From positions 32,942-96,941 of the IMG/VR virus record IMGVR_UViG_3300007516_000010: 64,000 nt of DNA. One strand, 5' to 3'. The stretch is from a virus. Position 1 is the first letter of the stretch; each line of letters starts with the position of its first letter. This document shows positions 1-8,695 of this stretch, piece by piece. The notes under the pieces were generated by a model. It was given only the letters and a program-made list of their open reading frames with translations. It made no database searches and had not been told where the DNA came from. The position numbers and the translations under genes are program-made.

Positions 1-8
1 CGACTCGG

Positions 9-638
9 ATGTCGACGGCGTTAGCCACAGTGAGGTTATCGTCGGAAGACGAGTCTGCAGGCAGTAAGCTGGAGCAGAACCTGCAGAGATCCGTATTGTT
101 GGTTACGTCCAAGCTCAATCAGGAGGCAAAGACAAGCGGACACCGTATCATTGGGGTTTACGCTCCGTCGTTCGCATTTAACATTACGTCTAACGGCGAT
201 ACGCTGGTGGTCGTAGCCTTGTGCGCGTTGTTCTTGCAGCCCGAAGAAAGTCATGCCGCCAAAATTGCAAATACACCAGCCCGAAATTCCACCAGTGGCG
301 GTACCAAAGAAGCGGCTATTGAAAAAATCATTGCCCGCTCCTCCCAGCGGTTCACCGCGTCCAGCGGAGCGGACGCCGAAGGTATCAAGCCCTACCGAAT
401 CCTCGACCCTTCCCCGCTCGGCAGTCCGCCGGTCTTCGTTGCCACCCCAGGCGACCGTCGACCATCCGACACCGGCGGCACCCGAGTCGTCCACCAAATC
501 AACGCCTCCTCAAAAGCGATTGATAAAGCGGAAACGGTCTCAACCGTCGCCGACGGCGGAGCCGCCACCACCGGTCAACAAATACCAGTTGTTACTGGCC
601 ACGTTGGGAAATCGCCCTCGATGCGAGGGGTGTTCTGA
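9..638 (+). CDS. Hypothetical protein, possibly cut by the left edge
   Basis: Unrecognised. The reading frame is open to the left edge, so the ATG at 9 may be internal. The first 80 or so residues read like a normal protein, with a hydrophobic stretch around residues 68-76 (LVVVALCALF). Beyond position 253 the frame overlaps another gene whose Lys/Pro-rich repeats argue that the other frame is the coding one, so the tail here may be non-coding or the gene may end through a frameshift. A competing left-edge frame ends at base 68. Low confidence. Confidence 0.3.
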   Translation: MSTALATVRLSSEDESAGSKLEQNLQRSVLLVTSKLNQEAKTSGHRIIGVYAPSFAFNITSNGDTLVVVALCALFLQPEESHAAKIANTPARNSTSGGTKEAAIEKIIARSSQRFTASSGADAEGIKPYRILDPSPLGSPPVFVATPGDRRPSDTGGTRVVHQINASSKAIDKAETVSTVADGGAATTGQQIPVVTGHVGKSPSMRGVF

Positions 639-921
639 TTTGCAGCAGCTTGCTGCGATTCTTCAGCGGGAGATAAACCGATTTCCTGCAGAGGATATAC
701 GGGTGCTCATCGTCAAAGGCGAGCTGTTGCCGCTGACGGTGGAAGAATGCCTGGTACATTTCACAGACGGGGAGGAATCCGCGGTCATACGTTTGCCTGT
801 CCCAGCGGCTACTGCCGAAGTGATTCAGAGTACCGGCGAGCTCGTCGGAAGTCTGGACGACGACATTGACCCTAGTTCAGACTTGACCGGGATACCGGAC
901 GAGGACTTTTTGTTTGGTTAA
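253..921 (+). CDS. Lys/Pro-rich linker protein of unknown function
   Basis: A 222-residue protein of unknown function. The N-terminal half is a disordered, basic, Pro-rich linker with repeated motifs (PKKRLLKK near residue 18 and PQKRLIKRKR near residue 85). The C-terminal half, from about residue 108, is ordered and ends in a very acidic tail (DDDIDPSSDLTG). The repeated basic motif supports this frame over the overlapping one. A strong intrinsic terminator follows, closing the transcription unit. The gene two places downstream (2537) has the same basic-linker style, suggesting related structural roles. Confidence 0.55.
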   Translation: MPPKLQIHQPEIPPVAVPKKRLLKKSLPAPPSGSPRPAERTPKVSSPTESSTLPRSAVRRSSLPPQATVDHPTPAAPESSTKSTPPQKRLIKRKRSQPSPTAEPPPPVNKYQLLLATLGNRPRCEGCSDLQQLAAILQREINRFPAEDIRVLIVKGELLPLTVEECLVHFTDGEESAVIRLPVPAATAEVIQSTGELVGSLDDDIDPSSDLTGIPDEDFLFG

Positions 922-958
922 GTGGTGTTGCTGTGCGTTGCAGCAATCGTTGGTTTCG

Positions 959-986
959 AAGCCGTCCAAATCGGACGGCTTTTTTC
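959..986 (+). terminator. Intrinsic terminator
   Basis: Stem GCCGTCC/GGACGGC (961-967 with 973-979, extended by two A-T pairs), loop AAATC, followed by six T. It lies between the gene ending at 921 and the start codon at 1010. This is the clearest rho-independent terminator in the first 10 kb. Confidence 0.9.
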
Positions 987-1009
987 GTTTTAGGATTGAG
1001 AGAAAAATT

Positions 1010-2461
1010 ATGCTTCATTACAACCACCGCACCGGTGACGGTATGAACGCCGCCCAGCGAGGCTATCGACGCGGTCGTGAGCAATTGCGAGCTGCGAACA
1101 TGTTTCGCTTGGCCCGGGTGTTGATTCGCCCGGATGCATTGTTTTCCTCTCCGGAGGAGAACGAAGTTTCGGTTATTTCTGTGCGAGACGTCACCGCGAC
1201 TGTGGTGATGGACGTCCCTCGCGCTGGCGAATTGCCTAACAGCCGGATGTACCAAACCGGCAAGTTGGTCGTTAGCGAGAACGAGGCGATGCCTTGGAGA
1301 CCTCGGTTGTCCCTCCAGGTTGACACAGCGTGCGATCTCGCTGCAGGCATTGCCTGCCGTGTGCAAGCATCTCGCGACGTCACGACGGATGACACCATTC
1401 TGTCGCCTAGAGCAGGCACCGCGTGGCTGCGAGGCGACGGCAATAGCGTCTTTGTATGTGTAGGTAACTACAGCGTTGACAACGAGATTAGGCCGTTTCG
1501 GGTCGTTAGATTGGCTACGCAAGATTTACAGCATGTCCGGATTGGCGGCCAGCGACCTGGCAGTCTGATTGGCATTCCTGGCACACTGCGTATGGGCCCT
1601 ATGGAAAAGGGCTCGCCGCTGGTTAGATTTGACCGTCCGTTGAAGGTGGAGATCGCCAACCTTGGGCTGGGGAACGAACCTTTGATGCGTGATAACCTCA
1701 GTCACGCAGTTCCGGCTCAGCACGCCCGGGCCATGTTCAAGACCGCGGCCAGCATTGTTGATCAGGCAGACGCGAAAGGTGTTTGTTGTAGCGGCGGATT
1801 CTCCGTCATGCAGGCTGGTTATCTCGATGACCTTGAGGCCGACGGGGTCAGCGGCACTCAGTGGGATAACCGCCAGGCGTCGCTGTTGGGCGCCGGCAAA
1901 CACTTGGGCTTCGCTAAGCCTGTCGAGATCCTGTTCCCTGGTAACGGGGTAATTAAGGAGATCGTGGCTGGCGATCGCGGCAAGCGAGTTTGCCTGGTGA
2001 TGGAAGATGGAACGGAGTATTCCTACCCGTCTGACGCGATACTGACAGCGAGTACCGGCCACTGCAGCCGATATACGCCGATCGGTGTTTGGACGACGCC
2101 TGCTGGTCACGCGATTCGACCAGACAGACTGTCGCACGAGGATGTGTTGTCGCTTTTGTGGGACGCAGCACAACAGCAGGGACATGTCTGTGAGGTGGGT
2201 GACAAAATGTGCTTGATGGCCCCGCAAGGGCTGCTAGGTTCATTGGCCATCCAGGGCGAGGAGGAAAACGGAGTGAGCGACCACTACCTCAGCTTTAGCG
2301 CAGACCTGTGGAACGAGAAGCTTGGCGGTTTCTTACTACCCAGTGAGTCGTTTGAGCAGGATTTCTGGTTGGGCAATGCTCAGTTCGAAACTTTAGTGGG
2401 TGTTGCTGCGGAGTCTGGAACGCGTCCTGCTAGGCGTCAGCTTATAAGCAGACGTAGATAG
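1010..2461 (+). CDS. Hypothetical protein, 483 residues
   Basis: No family recognised. The frame is open from 914, but that upstream part runs through the terminator at 959-986, so the ATG at 1010 is chosen; a GAGAG purine stretch precedes it. The product has no membrane segment and no signal peptide. It contains many short beta-type stretches and ends with a basic tail (RRQLISRRR). It lies two genes upstream of the portal-like gene, so a virion or assembly role is possible but not shown by sequence. Confidence 0.7.
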   Translation: MLHYNHRTGDGMNAAQRGYRRGREQLRAANMFRLARVLIRPDALFSSPEENEVSVISVRDVTATVVMDVPRAGELPNSRMYQTGKLVVSENEAMPWRPRLSLQVDTACDLAAGIACRVQASRDVTTDDTILSPRAGTAWLRGDGNSVFVCVGNYSVDNEIRPFRVVRLATQDLQHVRIGGQRPGSLIGIPGTLRMGPMEKGSPLVRFDRPLKVEIANLGLGNEPLMRDNLSHAVPAQHARAMFKTAASIVDQADAKGVCCSGGFSVMQAGYLDDLEADGVSGTQWDNRQASLLGAGKHLGFAKPVEILFPGNGVIKEIVAGDRGKRVCLVMEDGTEYSYPSDAILTASTGHCSRYTPIGVWTTPAGHAIRPDRLSHEDVLSLLWDAAQQQGHVCEVGDKMCLMAPQGLLGSLAIQGEEENGVSDHYLSFSADLWNEKLGGFLLPSESFEQDFWLGNAQFETLVGVAAESGTRPARRQLISRRR

Positions 2462-2494
2462 GCTGCAGTGACGTTAGGTTACCGTTGTGCTATG

Positions 2495-2522
2495 CTCGCC
2501 CACGGTTTATTTCGTGGGCGAG
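2495..2522 (+). other. Stem-loop directly before a ribosome binding site
   Basis: Perfect 10-bp stem CTCGCCCACG/CGTGGGCGAG with an 8-base loop GTTTATTT. It is followed by TTAAAGG, whose AAAGG is the likely ribosome binding site of the gene at 2537. There is no T run, so it is a poor intrinsic terminator. It could protect an mRNA 5' end or modulate translation. Confidence 0.6.
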
Positions 2523-2536
2523 TTAAAGGTAGAGCG

Positions 2537-3430
2537 ATGACAGGTAAAGCGATTATCCCTAGTGGATACAGCGACGAGTACGGCCAGCCTAAAGAGTTAG
2601 ACGCACCACTGGTTTTTAACGCAGCGGTGGCCGTTAGCTACGACGAGGACGACGAGGAGTTCGATCCCACCGTACCGTTGCCGCCGGAGATTGCGTCGCA
2701 GGCGTTTGCGCTAGCCACGGATAAGTTCAATTCGCTAGACGTTAAGACAAGAGATAAGACGTCAGTAGGTGCTTTGGCTATCCAGTTCGCCAGAGCGCTG
2801 CGTCTGAGGGAGCAGCCGCGGACCAAGAAGCCGCCTGCTGTTCGCGTGACGCAGGACGACCTTCCGGCGACGACCAACAGCCGCAAGAAAGCGGTTAAGA
2901 CGGCGACGGTATCGGAGATCTCGCCGGCGACACCGAAAAAGACTAAGACGGTCAAGCGAGTCATTCGCGTTAAACGGCACGTCGACCAGCGGGTAGACGA
3001 TTCTGGGCCGAGTTTAATCAGCGTTAGACGTCCGGTAGTGACCAAACGCACTCCGGTCATCGTCGCACCTGCCGACGCGTCGCTAGCGTCACTAAAGATT
3101 CCTCGACTAAGTGGTGTTCCTTCGTCGCCGGGCATCGCGATACAGCTGAGGTATACAGAGCAGTCGCAGTTGGTATCTCAGCGGTTCCGAGTGCACTGGT
3201 TGTTGACCTATCTGGACGACGAAGATCAGGTGACGCAGGTAGCAATGACATTTGATCGTCGCTACGGCGAATCTCCTTTCGATGAACTCGAGATCGATTT
3301 CTCACCGTATGAATCGATGCAGCTAGTTATTAGCGGAACACAATCGATGACGTTGGAGGTGTTACGAGGTAAGATGGTCGTCGACCTTGGCGTTTTCAAC
3401 ACCGCAATTTTCAACGTAGTGAGACCATGA
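2537..3430 (+). CDS. Hypothetical protein with basic linker
   Basis: A 297-residue protein of unknown function. The ATG at 2537 is preferred over an in-frame GTG at 2468 because 2468 lies before the 2495-2522 hairpin and AAAGG precedes 2537. An acidic N-terminal part (DEDDEEFDPTVPLP) is followed by a long Lys/Thr/Pro-rich linker (about residues 105-190), then a compact C-terminal domain of beta-type sequence. The stop overlaps the next start (ATGA), indicating translational coupling with the genes leading to the portal-like protein. Confidence 0.7.
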   Translation: MTGKAIIPSGYSDEYGQPKELDAPLVFNAAVAVSYDEDDEEFDPTVPLPPEIASQAFALATDKFNSLDVKTRDKTSVGALAIQFARALRLREQPRTKKPPAVRVTQDDLPATTNSRKKAVKTATVSEISPATPKKTKTVKRVIRVKRHVDQRVDDSGPSLISVRRPVVTKRTPVIVAPADASLASLKIPRLSGVPSSPGIAIQLRYTEQSQLVSQRFRVHWLLTYLDDEDQVTQVAMTFDRRYGESPFDELEIDFSPYESMQLVISGTQSMTLEVLRGKMVVDLGVFNTAIFNVVRP

Positions 3431-3615
3431 TGGATAAATTTGGCGTGATTCAGCCTGGCCGGACACCTGATCCCGAAGATTCTAAGAAATCGAAGGATAG
3501 GGGCAAAAGTGCAGCCGAGCTAGATAATGGTATCCTTCGGGACGTCGCTGACCGCACGCAGGATCATCTGCGATCCAGAGCAGCCGACCCGAACGACCAC
3601 CAACCAACCGGCTAG
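3427..3615 (+). CDS. Small charged protein
   Basis: A 62-residue, highly polar protein (KKSKDRGKSAAELD) of unknown function. Its start overlaps the stop of the preceding gene as ATGA, and its stop lies just before the portal-like start at 3617. Its place directly ahead of a portal gene would fit a small assembly or head-completion factor, but that is only positional. Confidence 0.55.
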   Translation: MMDKFGVIQPGRTPDPEDSKKSKDRGKSAAELDNGILRDVADRTQDHLRSRAADPNDHQPTG

Positions 3616-3616
3616 C

Positions 3617-5506
3617 ATGTACGACAAGCTCACCTCATTCGATTGTCCCGGTAACGCACGGTACAGCGGTAACGGCAGTAGTGCCGCTTACCCGAAGAAC
3701 TTCCTGGATTACGCTAGCACCGCCGTTCCGCAGACGTTCGCGGAGTTACTGGACTGGTCTGAATACGCGTTCTTGGCCACGGGCGACTACAAGTCTCTTT
3801 TCGAGCGGCTATACAACTACTTCATCACTGAGCTGAAGATCTCGTCGATTGACAACGCTAAGAAGCCGATGGATGAAGAGACCGCGAACGAATGGCGGCA
3901 GTTGCTCGAAGACGATCTCAACTGGGGCGAGGTCGCGGCCAGTATGATGCTCAATTTGGGTGTCTACGGTAACGATTTTATCTCTGTTTACGCACCTATT
4001 CGCCGCTTTCTAGATTGCCCGAATTGCGGGCTGCGGATTGATATGAAGACGCTGGCTGACACTAGCGGCAGTGATTTCGGTTATCGCAGCGGTAAGTTCA
4101 CTGCCAGGTGCGTGGGCCAGAAGTGCCGACGAGAGAACCGCGGCACCGAGATATGGTCGCCGCATGATTTGCGATCAAGCCGCCCTGAAGACTTCAAGAT
4201 CAAGCAGTGGCCGACTCGTGAGATGATTATCCATCATTACGCTTGGACCGACCGCACTATTATTTACTGGCGAATTCCTGAGCACTACAAGCGAGCGGTG
4301 CAGTCAGGCGACGTTGAGACACTTGCCGAAGCCGATGTCAACGTGCTTGAGGCTATCGAGAAGAACATGTTGTTCAAGTTCCGTGATGATCGAATCTTTC
4401 ATGCGAAAGAGCCGACCATTACGGGACTGCAAACGCGTGGCTGGGGTTTGCCGAGGTCGATTTTTCTTAACCGTCAGGGCTGGACGCTGCAGCTATTAAG
4501 AAAGAACACGCAGGGGTTGGCACTGGACTGGGTGATGCCGATGAAGATCGTCTCGCCGTCTGCGCAAGCGGTTCCGGTTGGGCGGGGTAATTCGATGAGC
4601 CCTTCGGCGAGCGTTAATCAAGCCGACTTTTCTCGCATGTTCGCTAAGGCGGTTTCGTCTCACCGCAGTAATCCGACGAGTTGGCAGGCAATGCAGATGC
4701 CAGTGGACGCTAATATCCTTGGTGGCGACGCCAACCGGCTGTTTCCTGCGGACATGATCCGTCACGCCAAAGACGAGTTTCTCGACGCCGGCGGGTTTCC
4801 TGTGGAGATGTACCGTGGCACGTTAACGTTGCAGACCGCTCCGGTCGGACTTCGCCTGTTCGAGGCCACCAACAAATCAATCCCGTCGATTCTTAACCGT
4901 GCGGTGAAATTCATCAGCGGACGTGTCTCTGAGTTGGCCAGCCGCGACCCGGTTGTCTGTAAGCACGAGCGAGTCTCGATTACTGACGATTTGGAAACGC
5001 TAATGATGCAGACGCAGATGGCTATGAGCGGAGCTTTGGCGATGAGCGAACCGATGCGACGCATGGGCGTTGACTACCGTGACAACGCACGTCAGACGAT
5101 GCGTGAGACAGAAATCACGCAGGAGCTTCAGGAAGCTGCCCAGGAAGAGCAGATTAAGCGACAGCAGTCCAACGCGGCGATGGCGACTCCACCTGCGGGT
5201 GGAGCCGATCCGGCTGCGGGCGGTGCCGCTCCGGCAGAAGGTGGCGATCCGGCTGCTAACCCAATGGCAGGCATGCTACCCAGCACAGGGTATGTGCCAC
5301 CAATGGCGCCAGACCAGATGGAAGAGGCAGCTACGGCGTTGGCCCAAACGCTCGCCGGGATGGACCCGATGTCACGGGACCGCGAGCTAAAGATCATCCG
5401 CGACCGTTACCAGACGTTCCACGCGATTGTAAGGACGCGGTTGGAGCAGGCGGATCAGCAAATGGGGCAGCAGGGGCGTCAGATGATGATCGGACAAGGC
5501 GGTTAG
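3617..5506 (+). CDS. Portal-like protein
   Basis: A 629-residue protein with the overall pattern of large-phage portal proteins. There is an alpha/beta clip-and-wing type core, and a helical region around residues 410-510 in which a GGFPVEMYRG segment is followed by long amphipathic helices. The end is a Gln/Ala-rich tail with a Pro/Gly/Ala linker. The portal forms the 12-mer DNA gate at the capsid vertex. An unusual four-cysteine cluster (CPNCG near residue 135 and CVGQKC near residue 165) looks like a zinc ribbon inserted in the wing region. ATG at 3617 is preferred; the upstream in-frame codons at 3527 overlap the preceding small gene. Call by pattern only; no terminase was identified beside it. 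Confidence 0.6.
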   Translation: MYDKLTSFDCPGNARYSGNGSSAAYPKNFLDYASTAVPQTFAELLDWSEYAFLATGDYKSLFERLYNYFITELKISSIDNAKKPMDEETANEWRQLLEDDLNWGEVAASMMLNLGVYGNDFISVYAPIRRFLDCPNCGLRIDMKTLADTSGSDFGYRSGKFTARCVGQKCRRENRGTEIWSPHDLRSSRPEDFKIKQWPTREMIIHHYAWTDRTIIYWRIPEHYKRAVQSGDVETLAEADVNVLEAIEKNMLFKFRDDRIFHAKEPTITGLQTRGWGLPRSIFLNRQGWTLQLLRKNTQGLALDWVMPMKIVSPSAQAVPVGRGNSMSPSASVNQADFSRMFAKAVSSHRSNPTSWQAMQMPVDANILGGDANRLFPADMIRHAKDEFLDAGGFPVEMYRGTLTLQTAPVGLRLFEATNKSIPSILNRAVKFISGRVSELASRDPVVCKHERVSITDDLETLMMQTQMAMSGALAMSEPMRRMGVDYRDNARQTMRETEITQELQEAAQEEQIKRQQSNAAMATPPAGGADPAAGGAAPAEGGDPAANPMAGMLPSTGYVPPMAPDQMEEAATALAQTLAGMDPMSRDRELKIIRDRYQTFHAIVRTRLEQADQQMGQQGRQMMIGQGG

Positions 5507-5514
5507 GCGATAGA

Positions 5515-5653
5515 ACGCGAGTGGTGGAATAGGTAGACACACGGAAATGGCGGGTCGAGTACGAGAAAGACGGGTCCGACCGTAGGAGTCGGGTAGCCTA
5601 TGTAGCTGCGTCTATAATCTCGGCTATGCTGGGTGCGAATCCCGGTCTCGCGT
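5515..5653 (+). tRNA. tRNA-Leu-like element with an abnormal body
   Basis: The ends look like a class II tRNA. A 7-bp acceptor pairing joins ACGCGAG (5515-5521) with CTCGCGT (5647-5653). The Leu-type D arm is GTG-GAATAGGTAGA-CAC (5524-5540). The T arm is CTGGG-TGCGAAT-CCCGG (5629-5645). A 5-bp stem with a 7-base loop, CCGAC-CGTAGGA-GTCGG (5576-5592), would carry anticodon UAG, which decodes Leu CUN codons. Position 33 is then G rather than U. A stem TAGCC/GGCTA (5594-5598 with 5622-5626) could be the long variable arm. Oddities are about 35 extra bases between D and anticodon arms and one extra base between T and acceptor stems. It is either degenerate, intron-like or a tRNA mimic. Confidence 0.4.
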
Positions 5654-5665
5654 CTTCAATAACAT

Positions 5666-5693
5666 GCGGCGACAAAATCGATTTTGTCGCCGC
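5666..5693. repeat. Intergenic palindrome, copy 1
   Basis: Perfect 28-bp palindrome: core CGACAAAATCGATTTTGTCG with flanking GCGG and CCGC. It lies between the tRNA-like element and the gene at 5724, ending exactly 30 bases before that start codon. It is one of 12 related copies in the window. Confidence 0.95.
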
Positions 5694-5723
5694 TATCTCT
5701 CTCTCCCTTCCTAAGGAAGTCTA

Positions 5724-6035
5724 GTGGCTAAAAAGAAAGTAAAACCGGCAACCATTACAGCAAGGTCGCGACGCAGCAAGATAACACCGATGGTAGCGTT
5801 GCTGGTACTCGAAGAAAGCAGTCCTTGCGATCCTGAGACATTGATCAACAAGATCAAGATCGATATGCGGTTGACTTCGGATGATGAGTTTGAGTGGGCC
5901 TCGAACTACTCTTTTGTGCCTACCGTGTTGACGCCGCTGCTGGAGAAAGGCTGGGCAATTCGTAAATACGAGCGAGACGGGTACATTTTCTCTATCACGC
6001 CCGCCGGTAAAGCCGAGATCGCTCGGCAGTTTTAG
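5724..6035 (+). CDS. Winged-helix-like small protein
   Basis: A 103-residue basic protein. Its second half (a helix, then ERDGYIFSITPAGKAEIARQF-like wing and terminal helix, residues about 65-103) resembles winged helix-turn-helix DNA-binding proteins of the PadR/MarR kind, where a similar ITPxGK step ends the wing. The N-terminus is a basic tail (MAKKKVK). Start GTG at 5724 is supported by AAGGAAG ten bases upstream. It follows palindrome copy 1 at a 30-base spacing, so it could be expressed from, or bind, such elements. Function inferred from fold pattern only. Confidence 0.5.
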   Translation: MAKKKVKPATITARSRRSKITPMVALLVLEESSPCDPETLINKIKIDMRLTSDDEFEWASNYSFVPTVLTPLLEKGWAIRKYERDGYIFSITPAGKAEIARQF

Positions 6036-6079
6036 CCTAGGCGATCTCAGCTTTACTTCGTTCTCGATAAGCGTAAACC

Positions 6080-7747
6080 ATGGCATCAACACGCGGCGAC
6101 GTTAATATCCACGCGGTACCAGGTGGCAAGGACTATCTCAAACAGACGATGGCTTCTCGTTACAAGGCGACGCTGCGTAAGTCGCCGCAAGCGGGAATGG
6201 CTTCTCCCGTCGGCGTGATCTCGCCAGCTACCCCGATAGCGGGAGAGGTCGTCAAAAGTGCTTTTCAAATTAACAGGGAGGCATTGTTCCAAGAAAACCC
6301 CTCCTACGGGTGGCAAGTAACCGGGAGTGGGGGTGGAAATGGGTCATTTCCAGTAGTTGGTGGGTATGACGCTGTGCTTCATTCAGCTGCAGTAAAAATC
6401 GCTTTTCTAACGACCTCTACCGGTCATTCAGACGGTTGGACCGGCAAATTAGCGGGAATCAGCGAGTTTGCCGGGAACCGTTCGGTCACTCTTAAACACG
6501 CTTTTAGCCCTTGGAGTGCCGTTAAGAGCGTTACTGACCCTGTCTGGGAAGCAGGTTACGGTGCCGCGGACAGTACCGTCAGTGCGATACGCAACGCACC
6601 TCGTGCGGTGATGAACGCGGGTTCGGCGTATAAGCATCAGTTCAATCGGATGTACAACCCCTATTCGCAGGCTTGGAACGAACCGGGGATGAGCGGAGAC
6701 AATATTGGAAGGGCGGCAATGGGGGCCGGATTGGGCGCCGGGGCACTTGCAGCCGGGATGGTTGCCGGACCTGCGGCAGCTGCAGGCGGTGCTGCCCAGG
6801 GAGCGAGAGCACTGCTTACAGGCGGCATGCAGGTTGTCCGTAACATGGCTCCTACCGCGATTAGGCAGGCAGCACAAAAGACCGTGGCAGCTTCCCCGAC
6901 AGCGGCCAGGCTAGCTCAGGCCAGTGGCCGCGGGCTTCAGGCAGTTCAGCAAGGGGCCGGGAAGGCAGTGCAGGTAGTTAAGCAGGTTGCAACCAATCCT
7001 ACAGTTGTTGATGCAACGAAGCGGTTGGGTTTTGGCCAAGGGTACGGCTACGCGGGCGATTTTGCGGGTAGTGCGGCGGATACAGTAGCCGGCCAGGCTG
7101 GTATTGACACCAATGGATGGGGGCAGGCGATTGGCGGGAACTACGGGTTTTTTCGCGGGCTTGGCAAAGGGATACCGGCGGCGGGACCGCTCGGTTCGTT
7201 ACTGAGCCGTACAGAAAAGAAACTTAAACCGGCGGCGGGACAACTGACCACGTACGGAATCGGTGATGCGACTATCGGAAAGATGCAGGAAGAGCTTACT
7301 GACGGCAATATGAACATGTTTCGCCCTACAGATTCGTATCTAAACGCGCAGGATGCGGTATCTCGCAGGATGGATGCCACGGTGTTGGAAGCCACCGGCA
7401 TGACCGTTCCGCAGATAAGGGAGATGGCGGACCGGGCTAAGCCACTTGTAGAGCAGGCATATCAGGAGTACGGCCCGCTCCCGCAGCAACCTTACGCGAC
7501 TCCGGCATCAACAGCGACCGTAGCCCGACCGCAACCACCGCAACCACCACAACCAACGCAGCAACCGCAACCACCGCAACCAACGCAACCACCACAACCA
7601 ACGCCGCAACCGCAACCAACACAACCAACGCAACCAACGACCGTACCCGCTTCTTTGCCGCGAGCAGGTGCCAGCGGCCTTAGCGGACGTAGACCAGGCG
7701 AGAGCACAACTAATTTCATCTCGCGACTAGCTGAAGGCGGTAGCTAG
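6080..7747 (+). CDS. Gly/Ala-rich protein with hydrophobic segments and Pro/Gln tail
   Basis: A 555-residue protein, unrecognised. Residues about 215-250 form a long Gly/Ala hydrophobic segment (GAGLGAGALAAGMVAG), followed by Ala/Gln-rich helices and further Gly-rich turns. Residues about 473-520 are a low-complexity PQPPQPTQ repeat, encoded by tandem CAACC-type units at 7530-7640. This mix is typical of virion proteins that enter or cross membranes during DNA ejection, and the portal-like gene is just upstream. That role is inference. The start ATG at 6080 is the first in frame; there is no strong ribosome binding site. Confidence 0.6.
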   Translation: MASTRGDVNIHAVPGGKDYLKQTMASRYKATLRKSPQAGMASPVGVISPATPIAGEVVKSAFQINREALFQENPSYGWQVTGSGGGNGSFPVVGGYDAVLHSAAVKIAFLTTSTGHSDGWTGKLAGISEFAGNRSVTLKHAFSPWSAVKSVTDPVWEAGYGAADSTVSAIRNAPRAVMNAGSAYKHQFNRMYNPYSQAWNEPGMSGDNIGRAAMGAGLGAGALAAGMVAGPAAAAGGAAQGARALLTGGMQVVRNMAPTAIRQAAQKTVAASPTAARLAQASGRGLQAVQQGAGKAVQVVKQVATNPTVVDATKRLGFGQGYGYAGDFAGSAADTVAGQAGIDTNGWGQAIGGNYGFFRGLGKGIPAAGPLGSLLSRTEKKLKPAAGQLTTYGIGDATIGKMQEELTDGNMNMFRPTDSYLNAQDAVSRRMDATVLEATGMTVPQIREMADRAKPLVEQAYQEYGPLPQQPYATPASTATVARPQPPQPPQPTQQPQPPQPTQPPQPTPQPQPTQPTQPTTVPASLPRAGASGLSGRRPGESTTNFISRLAEGGS

Positions 7748-7888
7748 GAGTCGCTGGCTGTTTATCGACCGACAAACAGGTTAAAGTTGACCCATCTGGG
7801 TCACTTATTTGCCAGTGGTTAGTGATGAACGTGTGTACGTTAGTGGCTAGCCTAGCAGTCCTTCTCTGTCGATACAGGCGAAAGCAGC

Positions 7889-8695
7889 ATGGAAAACGAT
7901 CAGTGGCGGGCGGCGATTATTGTCGAACGCAAAGACGCCAAGTACATGGACATTGGAATTCAGCGACTGCGAGCTGCTGGTTTCGAGAACATCCACGTCA
8001 TGGCTAGTGAAGGGGTGACGATCTCTAAGCGGTATCAACCGATGAGTCACCAAGCCAAAGAATGGACCGACGGGTACTCGCTTTGGAGAGGCGCGATCGA
8101 GTTGTTGGGTAAGATCTACACTTCGCGTTCCCAGCTGTTCCTGCTGATGCGACCCAACTTCCACCTGTGGGGCGATCTGATGCGATATGGTGAATTAACG
8201 ATCGACCAAAGGTTGCTAGCTGTATGGAGTCCGTTCACTCCTAACCGCGTATTTCCCTCAAGTAACCAGACTCGCCCATCTTGCGAGGGTAGCTTTGGTT
8301 GGTGTCCGACCGCGATGAACGCTGACGCTTCTGTTGCAGACTGCTTGATAATGACCGGCCATATGCTTACGTTAGTCGGCCAGTACCTACCAGCGGTGTC
8401 GGCAGGCGGGCAAGTGGGCAGTGCGATTGCTGCGGCAATGGAACGTCAGGGCGTGCCGTTCTATTACCACTTACCAAGCCTGGTGACTACAGCAGAGCAC
8501 ACGCTCGAGGCCGACGACTTTGTCGGTGTTACGTTCGATATGTCCAGGAAGGACATGCTGACGGGTAGCTTTCTTCTCAACCCTAGCACGCCCAGACGTA
8601 GAAAAACAGGAAGTATGACATGCGTACCCTCGAACTCGTACCAGAACGCAAGTTCGCCCCCGACAGTAGTAAAAAAACCGCGACTCGGGTCGTAG
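7889..8695 (+). CDS. Putative glycosyltransferase
   Basis: A 268-residue protein resembling small GT-A-fold glycosyltransferases found in phages and bacteria. It has an N-terminal beta-alpha-beta nucleotide-binding pattern (WRAAIIVERKDAKYMDIGIQ), a central LFLLMRPNFHLWGDL stretch followed by SPFTPN and GWCPT segments, and a late YYHLPSLV motif. Such enzymes typically move a sugar from a nucleotide-sugar onto DNA, virion proteins or host glycans. The last 40 residues overlap the next gene and look like unstructured tail. The neighbouring epimerase-like gene suggests a nucleotide-sugar pathway. Confidence 0.5.
   Translation: MENDQWRAAIIVERKDAKYMDIGIQRLRAAGFENIHVMASEGVTISKRYQPMSHQAKEWTDGYSLWRGAIELLGKIYTSRSQLFLLMRPNFHLWGDLMRYGELTIDQRLLAVWSPFTPNRVFPSSNQTRPSCEGSFGWCPTAMNADASVADCLIMTGHMLTLVGQYLPAVSAGGQVGSAIAAAMERQGVPFYYHLPSLVTTAEHTLEADDFVGVTFDMSRKDMLTGSFLLNPSTPRRRKTGSMTCVPSNSYQNASSPPTVVKKPRLGS

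Noticed and set aside
1526-2227. Minus-strand open frame of 233 codons
   Set aside because: It is opposite a plausible plus-strand gene, with low-complexity translation and no ribosome binding site.
7530-7640. CAACC-rich repeats as a replication origin or iteron array
   Set aside because: They are in frame and encode a Pro/Gln-rich tail, and the periodicity is explained by codon repeats.
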